A stretch of 64,000 nt of DNA, from positions 62,001 through 126,000 of the forward strand of contig NZ_MWSJ01000002.1 of assembly GCF_002237755.1 (NCBI RefSeq). The letters run 5' to 3'. The stretch is from Lysinibacillus sp. KCTC 33748. GTDB lineage: Bacteria; Bacillota; Bacilli; Bacillales_A; Planococcaceae. Below, piece by piece: positions 8,000 through 17,378 of the stretch. The first letter of the stretch is position 1, and each line of letters opens with the position of its first letter. Position numbers and translations under genes: made by a program. Below the pieces are notes generated by a model that saw nothing but the letters and a program-made list of their open reading frames with translations, did not search any database and was not told the DNA's origin.

Positions 8000-9802
8000 A
8001 TGCAAATTAAAGCTGAGCAAATACAAAAAATTATTGGTGGAAATGTTTTATTTGAAGGACTTCAATTAGAAGTTAATACTGCGGAGCATGTTGCCATTGT
8101 TGGCGTGAATGGCTGTGGAAAAACGACTTTATTACAGTTACTAGCTGGTTCGGATACACCGGATAAGGGTCGAATCATAAAAAGCAAGGAAGCAACAGTT
8201 GGGTATTTACATCAAATTCCACATTATCCTACGTACTCAGTAAGAGCAGTACTGGAGGAGGCATTTGCGGAAATATATGCATTGAAGGCACACATGACAA
8301 AACTGGAGCAAGAGATGCTGTCAGCGGTAACAGATAAGGTACTCCAGCAATATGGTCATGTGCAGGAACAGTTTATGCTGCAGGGTGGCTATGAGATGGA
8401 TGCCCAATTAGCCATGATTGCAAATGGCCTAGGTATTACACCATTACTTGAGCAGCGTTTTAGTAGCTTAAGCGGTGGGGAGAAAACAAAGGTGATGCTT
8501 GGGCAAATCTTGTTAAGCAATCCTTCTATTTTGCTATTAGATGAACCGACTAACCATTTAGATATGCAGGCAATTGAATGGCTAGAAAATTATGTCCGTA
8601 ACTTTGTTGGAATTGTTATTGTAGTATCACATGATCGTCAATTTATGAATCAGATGGCTCACAAAATAATTGAGATTGAGGATGGAGAGGCATTTTCGTA
8701 TATCGGTAATTACGATGCATTTGTAGCGCAAAAAGAAGCAAAGGTTGAACAGCAGTTTGCTGAATACGAAGAACAGCAAAAGAAAATTAAAAAAATGCAG
8801 GAAACAATAAAGCGTTTAAAGCAATGGGCAAATGAAGCGAATCCGCCAAATGCAGGGCTGCATCGACGCGCAAAAAGTATGGAAAAAGCACTAGCCCGTA
8901 TAGAGCGTGTGAAGAAGCCTACAACGAAAAAGAAAATGAATTTAGCTTTAACAATGGCTGAGCGTAGTGGTAAAGAGGTTGTACAAATGAAGGGCATTAG
9001 CCATGCATTTGAAAAACCATTATTTAAGGAAAGTGATTTATCGGTTTACTTTGAAGAACGACTGGCGATTGTGGGTGACAATGGCAGTGGAAAATCAACG
9101 TTATTAAAAATGATGCTAGGTGAAGTAGAACCAAATGAAGGTGTTTGCCATGTCGGCAGTAGTGTTAAAATTGGCTACTTATCGCAACAGTTTGAGCATA
9201 AAAATCCTGCCATTCGTTTAATAGATGCCTTCCGTGAGACCGTCTCTGTGTCAGAGGCTGAAGCACGTCATATTCTTGCTCAGTTTTTATTTTATGGTTA
9301 TGACGTCTTTAAAAAAGTGAAGGATTTAAGTGGCGGAGAAAAAATGCGCTTACGTCTAGCGCAGTTAATGCATGAGGATATTAATTTATTGATACTGGAT
9401 GAGCCGACTAACCATTTAGATATTGAAGCAAGAGAGGTATTGGAGGATACACTGGAATCCTTTGAAGGGACTATTATTGGTGTTTCGCATGACCGCTACT
9501 TTCTACAAAAGATTTTTACGAAAGTTGCATGGATTGAGCATGAAACGATTCAAGTGTTTGAAGGGGATTATGAATGGGCAAGACAGAAACGTCGCTTAGA
9601 AATAGTAAATGAACCAGTTATAAAAGAAGCTCCTGAAAAGATCTACGCGACTAAAAAAGAGATATCCATTGAAGAACAAATTGAAAAGCTTGAAATGAAA
9701 TTAAAGGAGCCGCTACTTGCTAAGGAGCAACGTCAAAAGCTTGAACAGCAGTTAGAGGGTTTATATGAAAGATGGATTGAGGGAGGAACAGAGCATGCAT
9801 AA
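8000..9802 (+). CDS. ABC-F ATPase, probable ribosomal protection protein
   Basis: A 600-residue cytoplasmic protein with two ABC domains and no membrane segments, as in ABC-F factors that act on the ribosome. Domain 1 has Walker A GVNGCGKTT (35-43), LSGGE (157-161), ILLLDEP (177-183) and SHDR (210-213). Domain 2 has GDNGSGKST (359-367), LSGGE (443-447) and LLILDEP (463-469). The inter-domain linker (about 240-330) is charged and helical; in resistance factors it reaches toward the peptidyl transferase centre. A coiled C-terminal extension follows residue 560. I chose ATG 8000 with GGAGGAG seven bases upstream. The attenuator supports a role in antibiotic resistance, but the drug class is unknown. 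Confidence 0.88.
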   Translation: MQIKAEQIQKIIGGNVLFEGLQLEVNTAEHVAIVGVNGCGKTTLLQLLAGSDTPDKGRIIKSKEATVGYLHQIPHYPTYSVRAVLEEAFAEIYALKAHMTKLEQEMLSAVTDKVLQQYGHVQEQFMLQGGYEMDAQLAMIANGLGITPLLEQRFSSLSGGEKTKVMLGQILLSNPSILLLDEPTNHLDMQAIEWLENYVRNFVGIVIVVSHDRQFMNQMAHKIIEIEDGEAFSYIGNYDAFVAQKEAKVEQQFAEYEEQQKKIKKMQETIKRLKQWANEANPPNAGLHRRAKSMEKALARIERVKKPTTKKKMNLALTMAERSGKEVVQMKGISHAFEKPLFKESDLSVYFEERLAIVGDNGSGKSTLLKMMLGEVEPNEGVCHVGSSVKIGYLSQQFEHKNPAIRLIDAFRETVSVSEAEARHILAQFLFYGYDVFKKVKDLSGGEKMRLRLAQLMHEDINLLILDEPTNHLDIEAREVLEDTLESFEGTIIGVSHDRYFLQKIFTKVAWIEHETIQVFEGDYEWARQKRRLEIVNEPVIKEAPEKIYATKKEISIEEQIEKLEMKLKEPLLAKEQRQKLEQQLEGLYERWIEGGTEHA

Positions 9803-10586
9803 AATTGAACATATCATGCAGTTAGATATTGATTATATTAAAAGTTTTAGTGAGATAGAAACATGTAAGGAAGGAGTATTATTTTATAATAAGGAAATGC
9901 CAACCTATTACGACGCCAATCATGCACACATTTGGAAGAAGATAACCGAACCAGATATGTTTTTAAAGGAAATCAAGAATTTCTATCAGTCGAAATCTCT
10001 TATCCCTAGATTGTATTTATACAACGTGGAGGAAAATCAGTCATGTATAGAGGCATTGGAGCATCATGGCTTTCAATATGAAAGTTTTACAGATGATGTA
10101 CAGTGTTGGAATGGTGAATACGCGCTATTATCACATAATCCAGCCATACAAATTGAACGTGTAACAGATGCCAATATGGAGGAAGCATTAGCCGTTGAAA
10201 TGAGTATTTCTACATTTGGGGAGCCTGCATTAATCAAACAAGCTTTTGAGAAAACCTATCATTCTCCGCATTTTACGTATTATTTATTAAGAGTGGATGG
10301 CAAAGCATGCTGTACTGCCAATATTTTCATCTCAGGGAATCAAGGGAGAATTGAGAGTGTAGCGACGGTTGAAAGTTACCGAGGACGAGGATTGATTGGA
10401 TATATTCTGCAACACATTCAGCGAGAGTCGGTAAAACAGGGGTTAGAATATCTCTGGATCTTGCCAATCAATGAGCAGGTTGCAAAGGTCTATGACAAGG
10501 CAAATTTCAAATCAATAGGTAAATTAAAATCGATTCATGCCTTTACTGAAGGAAAAAGCATTCATCAAATACGACAAGATGCTTAA
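9795..10586 (+). CDS. GNAT family N-acetyltransferase
   Basis: A 263-residue protein. The N-terminal half is a divergent GNAT-like domain. The C-terminal half is a recognisable GNAT fold with the acetyl-CoA loop VESYRGRGLIGYILQHI (about residues 196-212) and a late LWILPINEQVAKVYDKANF segment. I chose ATG 9795, which has GAGGGAGGAA upstream and overlaps the end of the ABC-F gene by 8 bp. The two genes are therefore likely cotranscribed under the same attenuator. The acceptor is unknown; drug modification is conceivable given the partner. Confidence 0.8.
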   Translation: MHKIEHIMQLDIDYIKSFSEIETCKEGVLFYNKEMPTYYDANHAHIWKKITEPDMFLKEIKNFYQSKSLIPRLYLYNVEENQSCIEALEHHGFQYESFTDDVQCWNGEYALLSHNPAIQIERVTDANMEEALAVEMSISTFGEPALIKQAFEKTYHSPHFTYYLLRVDGKACCTANIFISGNQGRIESVATVESYRGRGLIGYILQHIQRESVKQGLEYLWILPINEQVAKVYDKANFKSIGKLKSIHAFTEGKSIHQIRQDA

Positions 10587-10926
10587 TTAGGATGAAAAAT
10601 AAAAATGCTAGGTTCTAATTTGGGAGATCAATTAGGAATGTCTATTAGTCGTGTAAGGCGAGAGCCCCTTTTAGGGGGAGACAATTGTGCTTATTTTAGT
10701 CGTAGAATATGTTTCAAACCACGTGAGAACAGCTTGTAAAAGATAAAGTGGTAAAATCGCCCGTTTAATAAATATTGCAATCCTGAACAGTAACGACTAC
10801 TCGGAATTTTCTGATAATTGTTCAAAAGAAGGATTTTTAATCTTTAAAAGTTTTTTACTTGAAAAAATAGCGTATTCGATTTATTGTCTTTAGAGATACT
10901 TGTTTAATGGACTTGGAGGATATGGA
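10587..10926 (+). other. Intergenic region without a recognised gene
   Basis: The 340-bp gap contains a small CCCC-TTTTA-GGGG hairpin near 10662-10676 and AT-rich sequence that could hold the promoter of the next gene. I see no terminator with a clear T-run, and neither repeat family is present. Confidence 0.4.
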
Positions 10927-11661
10927 ATGCACGGAATTTATATACGCTATAATGTCTCAGAAGAAACCTCAGCAGCACAATGGCCCCAAAAAATGGATGC
11001 ATTTGCGTATGTTCAACGAGGAAAGCCACAACAAGATAATGACAACTTGCTGTCGATGGAAGAGCTAAAAAGCCACGCAATTCGCTATATTAAAAGCTTA
11101 AAAGACAATGCAAGCGACCATTTAGTAGAGCAACGCAACGGTGAAATTGAACACTTTGATCGACGCTATATAGAATCCTTAAAGTTAAAGGAAAGCATCG
11201 ATTCACAGCTTATTAATCTAGAAGAAATTCGTCTACTTTTACAGTTAATGAATGTACTAAATTTATCACATGGTTTTGGAGAAAATGCTGGGAAGCTACT
11301 ACGTCAAATTACCCCATATGCAAAAGAGGTAGAGCATCCAACATTCCAAACAACTCGTGTTGAGCGACATTTTTATTCAGAATTAATAGAACAAATTGAA
11401 GCTGTATATGCACGAATTATGCGTCAACACAACCCATCAACGACTGAAATGCAGCAATCAGAAAAGCTATGGACAACAGTTTGTGAGCAAGCTATAGAAA
11501 AGGTAGAATCACGAATTGAACGCTTGTCTTCTATCAAATTAAAGCATGAGAAAAATTTGCTAGAGTTTAATCAATTAAAACAGCAAAATATCGATGCAAA
11601 GGAACGCCTAGATATTGCTGTCAATGATCTCGATGCTATTTTAAATGTATTAGAATCTTAA
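10927..11661 (+). CDS. Unknown coiled-coil protein
   Basis: A 244-residue soluble protein that I do not recognise. It has no signal peptide, membrane segment or catalytic motif. The N-terminus (MHGIYIRYNVSEE) looks like a short beta segment. From residue 45 onward it is strongly helical and charged, with heptad-like stretches near 60-105 and 185-240. I chose ATG 10927, with CTTGGAGGA upstream. It stands alone and is followed by a GC-rich hairpin. A structural or regulatory role is possible, but nothing specific can be claimed. Confidence 0.65.
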   Translation: MHGIYIRYNVSEETSAAQWPQKMDAFAYVQRGKPQQDNDNLLSMEELKSHAIRYIKSLKDNASDHLVEQRNGEIEHFDRRYIESLKLKESIDSQLINLEEIRLLLQLMNVLNLSHGFGENAGKLLRQITPYAKEVEHPTFQTTRVERHFYSELIEQIEAVYARIMRQHNPSTTEMQQSEKLWTTVCEQAIEKVESRIERLSSIKLKHEKNLLEFNQLKQQNIDAKERLDIAVNDLDAILNVLES

Positions 11662-11693
11662 AGGCATTGTGAATGTCTATATAATTTGTTTTG

Positions 11694-11722
11694 AGTGGGG
11701 GTAGCTATGAGCTAGCCCCACT
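11694..11722 (+). terminator. Terminator-like hairpin after the coiled-coil gene
   Basis: AGTGGGG-G-TAGCT pairs with AGCTA-G-CCCCACT across a 3-nt loop, with one mismatch. Only a short T-run follows, so termination may be partial. Confidence 0.6.
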
Positions 11723-11839
11723 TTCCATAGCGAGGTCAAATATGTCAGATTGACTCAGAAGAAATACCTATATATTTAGAAGGTAGTGAACAGCAAGGGA
11801 CTGATAATCGCTAGGTGAAACACATAACAATATCAAAAA

Positions 11840-11880
11840 GACATACTTCAATTGCGCAAATGGCAATAGAAAGTATGTCT
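11840..11880 (-). terminator. Terminator-like hairpin, minus strand
   Basis: AGACATACTT pairs with AAGTATGTCT across a 21-nt loop. On the minus strand a run of T follows. It could end transcription of the YVTN gene, with the family B repeat lying inside that 3' UTR. Confidence 0.55.
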
Positions 11881-11910
11881 GCTTTTAAGCAGATGAACTA
11901 GGGATGCTTG

Positions 11911-12118
11911 TTTTAACTTCTTTCAGCAAATGTCTTTGGTAGCGTCAACTACAAATGTCTTTTGTGCCGATAGTGAAGCTCCAGGTAAAGAAGTCTACCG
12001 CCTCTATAAGTGGTGAGATGAATGTGGATTTAAGTTACTTTTCAGCGGGTGTTTAAACACCCGCTGAAAGAAGTTAAAGTCGATTCCGGATGCAATTATG
12101 CCGAGGTATATTTGATTT
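11911..12118 (+). repeat. Family B intergenic repeat, short subtype
   Basis: It begins with the family B left end (TTTTAACTTCTTTCAGC) and ends with CGATTCCGGATG and the terminal hairpin ATTATGCCGAGGTATAT. Inside is a perfect 30-bp palindrome at 12040-12069 (TTTCAGCGGGTGTTT and its complement). The right end lies 4 bp from the stop codon of the minus-strand YVTN gene. Confidence 0.85.
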
Positions 12119-12122
12119 AACT

Positions 12123-13193
12123 CTAGAGCTCCGAAACTAGGCAGATTGTCCCTGTGTCTATGCCAGTTGGACCATTAAACCCTGGAATTGTATCGATTAC
12201 TGTATTTGTTTCAATGTCTATGACAGAGACAGTATTGTCAAGTTGATTTGTGACATAAGCAAGTGTACCATCCGGCAAGATAGTTACTTGGTCAGGAGAT
12301 AACCCTACTGGAATTATATCAACCACAATATTTGTTACTGTACTTATGACAGATACAGTATTATTACCTTTATTTACAATGTAAACAAATGTTCCATCAG
12401 GTGTAATGGCTGTTCCAACAGGTCCTGTTCCCACAGGGATTGTAGTAAATACCGTATTTGTAGCTGCTACAATTACAGATACGTTGTTACTACTTTCATT
12501 TGTAACGTAAGCAAATTGTCCGTTCGGTGTGAAAACGATTGATCTTGGGCGAGTTCCCACAGGGATTGGAGGACCAACCGTGGAATTTGTTGCTGTATTT
12601 ATAACTGATATTGAATTTGAGTTTTCGTTCGCAACGTAAGCAAACGCACTATCCGGAGTAAAAGCTATGCCCTGAGGTTGGAGCCCTACTGGAATAGTGG
12701 CAATTACGGTATTTGTAGCTGTGCTAATGACAGATACAGAGTTAGCTCCAGCTCCATGATTTGATACATAAACAAGTGTTCCATCTGGTGAAACCGCTAC
12801 ACCAAGAGGTTGAAATCCTACTGGAATGGTAGTGACTACAGCGTTTGTTGCAGTATTAAAAACCGTTACATTATCAGAGAAGAGAGCTGGAACATAACCA
12901 AATGCTCCATCTGGTGTAATCGCTACTTCTAGTGGAGCCGTTCCTACTGGAATGTCAGCGACTATCGTATTTGTCGCCGTATCAATTACTGATACCCTTT
13001 TATCAGGAGTAGCTAACTGACCAGCGTCTGTAACATACACTAAAAAATGACAAGGTGGAGTTGGTGGTGGCTCAGGTATAAATGGTGGCTTACAACGACA
13101 AGGGCAACAAAAACCACAACAATGACAACGACAACTTGGGTTTGATCTAAACTTGAACCTGAACGTTTTATTATTTTTATGTTCGTTTTTCAC
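12123..13193 (-). CDS. YVTN beta-propeller protein with cysteine-rich N-terminus
   Basis: A 356-residue protein. Residues 1-45 are basic and very cysteine-rich (CRCHCCGFCCPCRC), followed by a proline-rich linker (PPFIPEPPPTPP). The rest is six to seven repeats of about 43 residues with the YVTN pattern: FAYVTNESSNNVSVI, ATNTV, TTIPVG, P-G-A-TPDG. These form a beta-propeller of the surface-layer/lactonase-like type. I chose GTG 13193, with GAAAGGGTG upstream; ATG 13214 lies before that site. There is no signal peptide. Cysteine-rich heads of this kind occur in spore coat and exosporium proteins, so a spore-surface role is possible but inferred. Confidence 0.75.
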   Translation of the reverse strand: MKNEHKNNKTFRFKFRSNPSCRCHCCGFCCPCRCKPPFIPEPPPTPPCHFLVYVTDAGQLATPDKRVSVIDTATNTIVADIPVGTAPLEVAITPDGAFGYVPALFSDNVTVFNTATNAVVTTIPVGFQPLGVAVSPDGTLVYVSNHGAGANSVSVISTATNTVIATIPVGLQPQGIAFTPDSAFAYVANENSNSISVINTATNSTVGPPIPVGTRPRSIVFTPNGQFAYVTNESSNNVSVIVAATNTVFTTIPVGTGPVGTAITPDGTFVYIVNKGNNTVSVISTVTNIVVDIIPVGLSPDQVTILPDGTLAYVTNQLDNTVSVIDIETNTVIDTIPGFNGPTGIDTGTICLVSEL

Positions 13194-13357
13194 GATACAC
13201 ACCCTTTCTATCATATATTGACACTATATGCAAATAGATTTATGTTGCTTGTGTGTTTTACCTAAACCAAATATTTCTGTGTCGAAAGGTTGGTCATATG
13301 AGTTGCCGAGCATTCTTCGAAGGGTTCTTTAACCACATTAATGTACTAGAATATAAG

Positions 13358-13414
13358 AAAAGTATGTCAGCCGATTGGAGCTTCTAAATAAAGCTAATCA
13401 GGGACATGCTTTTT
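13358..13414 (+). terminator. Orphan terminator-like hairpin
   Basis: AAAAGTATGTC pairs with GACATGCTTTT, with an inner GATTGGAGCTT/AAGCTAATC stem, followed by TTATTTTG. It lies between the divergent starts of the YVTN gene and yuaF, so it ends no visible gene. It may be a remnant or may insulate the two promoters. Confidence 0.45.
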
Positions 13415-13475
13415 ATTTTGTAAAGAACATATTTCGCAACCTATCATTCAAAATTAAGAAAATATAAAAAATTAC

Positions 13476-13503
13476 GAAACCTTTTGTAAGTTGCATCCGT
13501 ATA
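13476..13503 (+). promoter_or_regulatory. Sigma-W-type promoter for yuaF-floT
   Basis: GAAAC, a 17-bp spacer starting CTTTT, then CGTATA. This matches the sigma-W pattern (TGAAAC-N16/17-CGTA), with C in place of the first T. In B. subtilis yuaF-floT-yuaI belongs to the sigma-W regulon. Confidence 0.75.
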
Positions 13504-13534
13504 GTAGGTAATACAATGAAAAGGGGTGAACAAC

Positions 13535-14065
13535 TTGACGCTATTTGGCTATTCACTCGAGCAGATCTTTTTAGTGGTATTAATTTTCGGGGGTCTTGCA
13601 ACTCTTTTAATTATGTTTTTTGGTGATGCTGTCGAGGGCATTGGAGAGGGGCTACCGATTTTTAATCCGAGTGTCATTCTATCTTTCATTACGTTGATGT
13701 CAGCAACAGGGTTTATTTTAGAAAAATTAGCCTTCTTCCCTAGCGTTTGGAACATTGTTGCTGCTTGTATCATCGGAGCTATTTTAAGTGCACTATTTTA
13801 TTTATTCGTTCTTGTTCCGCTACGATCGGCCGATGTTTCTTTAGCTTATACGGAAGAATCGCTTGGTGGCCAGTTAGGAAAGGTCATTGTCCCAATCCCG
13901 ACAGACGGTTTTGGAGAAGTAGTTATTGAAACGACTAGCGGTATGATTTCGAAGCGAGCAACAGGTTTTGACAATGAGGCTATCGATTACGATACGACAG
14001 TACTTGTTGTAGAAGTAAAGGAAGGAACACTCTTTGTGAGATCTTATGATAAGAAATTTTTATAA
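13535..14065 (+). CDS. yuaF: NfeD-like membrane protein YuaF
   Basis: A 176-residue NfeD1b-type protein that works with flotillin in membrane microdomains. It has three hydrophobic segments (near residues 8-27, 42-62 and 70-95), then a soluble C-terminal OB-fold domain starting near LGGQLGKVIVPIPTDGFGEV. I chose TTG 13535 because AAGGGGTG ends six bases upstream. A GTG at 13526 would overlap that site. The gene is 15 bp upstream of floT, the same order as yuaF-floT in B. subtilis, and has a sigma-W-type promoter. Confidence 0.88.
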   Translation: MTLFGYSLEQIFLVVLIFGGLATLLIMFFGDAVEGIGEGLPIFNPSVILSFITLMSATGFILEKLAFFPSVWNIVAACIIGAILSALFYLFVLVPLRSADVSLAYTEESLGGQLGKVIVPIPTDGFGEVVIETTSGMISKRATGFDNEAIDYDTTVLVVEVKEGTLFVRSYDKKFL

Positions 14066-14080
14066 AGGAGCGATATTTAT

Positions 14081-15646
14081 ATGTCAATGGAGATTTTAAT
14101 TGTATTAGGGATTGTAGCCTTTGTTTTAATCGCATTAGTTGCGCTTTATGTGACAAAGTATCGTACAGCGGGTCCTGATGAAGCACTGATTGTGACAGGT
14201 AGCTATCTTGGCTCAAAAAATGTACATAAAGATGAGTCAGGAAATCGTATAAAAATTATTCGTGGTGGCGGTACATTTGTATTCCCGATTTTCCAGCAAG
14301 CACGGCCATTAAGCCTATTATCTAGTAAACTTGATGTGACTACACCTGAAGTGTATACGGAACAAGGCGTACCGGTTATGGCAGATGGAACAGCAATCAT
14401 TAAAATTGGTGGTTCTATTTCTGAAATTGCTACGGCAGCAGAACAATTTTTAGGGAAGCAAAAGGATGAGCGTGAAAATGAGGCACGTGAAGTGTTAGAA
14501 GGCCATTTACGTTCAATCTTAGGTTCAATGACGGTTGAGGAAATATATAAAAACCGTGATAAATTCTCTCAGGAAGTACAGCGTGTTGCGTCTCAGGATT
14601 TGGCGAAAATGGGTCTGACGATCGTTTCGTTTACGATTAAAGATGTTCGCGATAAAAATGGCTACTTAGACTCGCTTGGTAAGCCACGTATTGCACAGGT
14701 TAAACGTGATGCGGATATTGCAACTGCAGATGCAGAAAAGGAAACACGTATTAAGCGTGCTGAAGCATCGAAAGAAGCACAAAAGGCAGAGCTTGAACGT
14801 GCGACTGAAATTGCAGAAGCGGAAAAAGAAAATCAATTAAAGGTAGCAGAATTCCGTCGTGAGCAAGATATCGCTAAAGCACGTGCTGACCAAGCATATG
14901 AACTTGAAACGGCTCGTGCAAAACAGGAAGTAACAGAACAAGAAATGCAAATTCGCATTATTGAACGTCAAAAGCAGATTGAATTAGAGGAAAAAGAGAT
15001 TTTACGTCGTGAGAAGCAATATGATTCAGAAGTTAAGAAAAAGGCTGACGCTGATCGTTACGCTGTCGAACAAAATGCAGTTGCGGCTAAAATGCGTGAA
15101 CTAGCACAGGCAGATGCGGAGAAATACCGTATTGAATCATTAGCACAAGCCGAAGCAGAGAAAATTCGTTTGGATGGTCTTGCAAAGGCGGATGCTGAGC
15201 GTGCAAAAGGGGAAACAGATGCGGATATTATTCGTCTTCGCGGTCTAGCAGAAGCCGAGGCAAAACGTAAAATTGCGGAAGCCTTCGAATACTATGGTCA
15301 AGCAGCTGTTCTTGATATGATTGTACGTATGATGCCAGAATATGCGAAAGAGCTTGCGAGTCCACTTGGCAATATTGATAAGATTACTGTTGTTGATACT
15401 GGCGGTGGGGAAGGAAGCGGCGGTGCCAATAAAGTAACTGCCTACGCAACTAATTTAATGTCAACATTACAGGAATCGTTGAAGGAAACTTCAGGGATTG
15501 ACGTTAAAGAACTAATTGAAAGCTACGCAGGGAAGCATACATTACGTCCTGAATTAGAGCAAATAGCAGTAGGCTTAGGAAAGCAAGCGCAAACTACAGA
15601 TCATGAAATGCAAGAAGAAGTAAAAGAAACAGTTGAACAAAAATAA
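14081..15646 (+). CDS. floT: Flotillin FloT
   Basis: A 521-residue flotillin, a scaffold of functional membrane microdomains. It has an N-terminal membrane hairpin (residues 5-25), then a PHB/SPFH domain (about 45-200, including GVPVMADGTAIIKI and VREVAS-like segments). A long Glu/Ala-rich coiled-coil flotillin domain (about 205-400) is full of EAEA/AKAD repeats, and a variable tail follows. The start has AAAGGAG upstream. It follows yuaF directly and ends at a strong terminator. The GNAT gene that follows floT in B. subtilis (yuaI) has a counterpart here only on the opposite strand. Confidence 0.95.
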   Translation: MSMEILIVLGIVAFVLIALVALYVTKYRTAGPDEALIVTGSYLGSKNVHKDESGNRIKIIRGGGTFVFPIFQQARPLSLLSSKLDVTTPEVYTEQGVPVMADGTAIIKIGGSISEIATAAEQFLGKQKDERENEAREVLEGHLRSILGSMTVEEIYKNRDKFSQEVQRVASQDLAKMGLTIVSFTIKDVRDKNGYLDSLGKPRIAQVKRDADIATADAEKETRIKRAEASKEAQKAELERATEIAEAEKENQLKVAEFRREQDIAKARADQAYELETARAKQEVTEQEMQIRIIERQKQIELEEKEILRREKQYDSEVKKKADADRYAVEQNAVAAKMRELAQADAEKYRIESLAQAEAEKIRLDGLAKADAERAKGETDADIIRLRGLAEAEAKRKIAEAFEYYGQAAVLDMIVRMMPEYAKELASPLGNIDKITVVDTGGGEGSGGANKVTAYATNLMSTLQESLKETSGIDVKELIESYAGKHTLRPELEQIAVGLGKQAQTTDHEMQEEVKETVEQK

Positions 15647-15651
15647 AATTT

Positions 15652-15689
15652 TAGCCGCCTGATATTTGTAAAATCGGGCGGCTATTTTT
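15652..15689 (+). terminator. Terminator after floT
   Basis: TAGCCGCC pairs with GGCGGCTA, enclosing TGAT/ATCG extensions, and is followed by TTTTT. It lies 6 bp after the floT stop. Confidence 0.88.
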
Positions 15690-15698
15690 GAGAAGCTT

Positions 15699-16250
15699 TT
15701 ATTTTTCTTTCATTTGTTTCCATTCACTAGCGAGTATACCGTAAGCAACATGGTCGACATAATGATCATAAAGCCATTCTGCCGCTCGAATCGTTCCCTC
15801 TTTTGTAAAGCCTAGGCGCTCAGGGATGGCACGGCTTTTTTTGTTGCCCACAGCAGCACGGATTTCGACCTTATTGAGCTGTATATCCTCAAAAGCATAT
15901 TGTAATAATGCCAGTACGGTTTGCGACATAATACCATGCCCTTGAGCTCCTTCACTGAGCCAATAGCCAATAGCAGCGATTTTATTGCTATGATTTATCG
16001 TGTTGAAGCCAGCGACGCCAACAATTTCATTTCGAAAAATGATAACAAGAGAGAGGCTACTTTTAGCTTCATGTCCTTTTATGCAGCCCTCTATATATGC
16101 TGTTGTATCGGCTATTTCTTTTGTGAAATCTAACCACGGCAACCATTCACGTAAATATGCTCGTGATGCATCTGTTAAGGCAAAAACAGCATTAGCATCT
16201 TCTAATTCGATAGTACGTAAAGATAATTCTGGATTAATAATAATTTGCAA
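15699..16250 (-). CDS. RimJ/RimL-type GNAT acetyltransferase
   Basis: A 183-residue acetyltransferase of the ribosomal-protein-serine/alanine type (YdaF-like). Features are an N-terminal LSLRTIELEDANAVFAL, the REWLPWLDF motif and an acetyl-CoA loop with the altered form GAQGHGIMSQTV. The NKVEIRAAVGNKKSRAIPERLGFTKEG segment is typical of the family. I chose TTG 16250, with AAGGGGGGA upstream; ATG 16268 precedes that site. It lies just after the chemoreceptor gene on the same strand and may be cotranscribed with it. The acceptor is unknown. Confidence 0.82.
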   Translation of the reverse strand: MQIIINPELSLRTIELEDANAVFALTDASRAYLREWLPWLDFTKEIADTTAYIEGCIKGHEAKSSLSLVIIFRNEIVGVAGFNTINHSNKIAAIGYWLSEGAQGHGIMSQTVLALLQYAFEDIQLNKVEIRAAVGNKKSRAIPERLGFTKEGTIRAAEWLYDHYVDHVAYGILASEWKQMKEK

Positions 16251-16267
16251 TGTTATTCCCCCCTTCA

Positions 16268-17092
16268 TTATTTTAAAGCATCATGCATAAAGCCCTTCAT
16301 TTCACGACTAAGAACTGTTAACTCCTCGATAATTTCACTGAAATCTTGAACGAGTTGAGCCTGTTCGTTTGTAGCGTCATTGATTTGCCCCATATTTTGC
16401 TTTAGGTTATCAAGGTTTCTATTTATATTTCTTAGGGATGCTTCAATGTTTTCAGTCGCGCTTGATGTTTCGGAAGATAGCTTTCTAACTTCCTGCGCTA
16501 CGATGTTAAAGCCAGCGCCATGCTGACCAGCACGAGCCGCCTCAATAGATGCATTTAAGCCGAGTAAATTGGTTTGGCGAGAAATGCTTTTTATTAAATC
16601 TGTAACTTCATTTGTTTTCTCTGAATCTTCAAGGGCGTGCTGTGCTTGTTTGTTAATTTCCTCACTTGTTGCTGCCAATTCCTCTGAATGTGAGGCGATC
16701 GTATGTACTTTGTCCTGTAGGCTGTTAACGATGCTATCCATTGTTCCCATATAATCCTCGAGTTTAAGTTCATTGTCGATTGGCAGTCCAAACGCTAGAG
16801 CTCCTACAACTTTCCCATTTTCACGGATTGGAAAAGAAAACGCATTGATGGCAACTCCGTATACGTCCTCTGGTATAACGACATCAGCATTTTTTCCACT
16901 AAAGGCAATGAAAACATTTTGGTCATTAGCATTTACCTTTTGACCATCTAGATAGCCTGAATCTACACGTTTGCCAGCTAAGTATTTTACAACTGTTTCA
17001 CTTTCCTTCTCAACGACAGCCACGATTGCTTCTTCCTTTAATGCAAGGTGGATATAGGGTACTGAAAGGGCTAAAGCTTCAATAATCTTCAT
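16268..17092 (-). CDS. Soluble methyl-accepting chemotaxis protein (YfmS-like)
   Basis: A 274-residue chemoreceptor without membrane segments. The N-terminal half (residues 1-125) is a small sensory domain with [18 protein letters not shown], a PAS/GAF-like strand pattern. The second half is the signalling coiled coil with the hairpin tip [20 protein letters not shown] (about 173-192). B. subtilis YfmS is a comparable soluble receptor. I chose ATG 17092 with TTTGGAGGAA upstream. The signal is unknown. No HAMP domain is present, and the adaptation helices are short. Confidence 0.85.
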   Translation of the reverse strand: MKIIEALALSVPYIHLALKEEAIVAVVEKESETVVKYLAGKRVDSGYLDGQKVNANDQNVFIAFSGKNADVVIPEDVYGVAINAFSFPIRENGKVVGALAFGLPIDNELKLEDYMGTMDSIVNSLQDKVHTIASHSEELAATSEEINKQAQHALEDSEKTNEVTDLIKSISRQTNLLGLNASIEAARAGQHGAGFNIVAQEVRKLSSETSSATENIEASLRNINRNLDNLKQNMGQINDATNEQAQLVQDFSEIIEELTVLSREMKGFMHDALK

Positions 17093-17378
17093 GAAAATTC
17101 CTCCAAATCTGTGCAACGAAAATAGTTTAGTCATCGGAGCCTAATTACCAATGATTGCTAGATGATTACTTTCACTGTAACACAATATTTGCCAACTCAA
17201 AATAGATAAAAACTAAATTTATATGTAGAAAATGTGACTATAGTCATGGATGGAGTGTCAAATGAAATCGTGCATACAAGAGATGGTTTTGTCTATTTTA
17301 TGACAAATAATCGTGAGTTTTGAAGATTATTGTATTAGAATAATAGTAGCATTGGAAGTACGTTAAGGAGAGAGAGAA

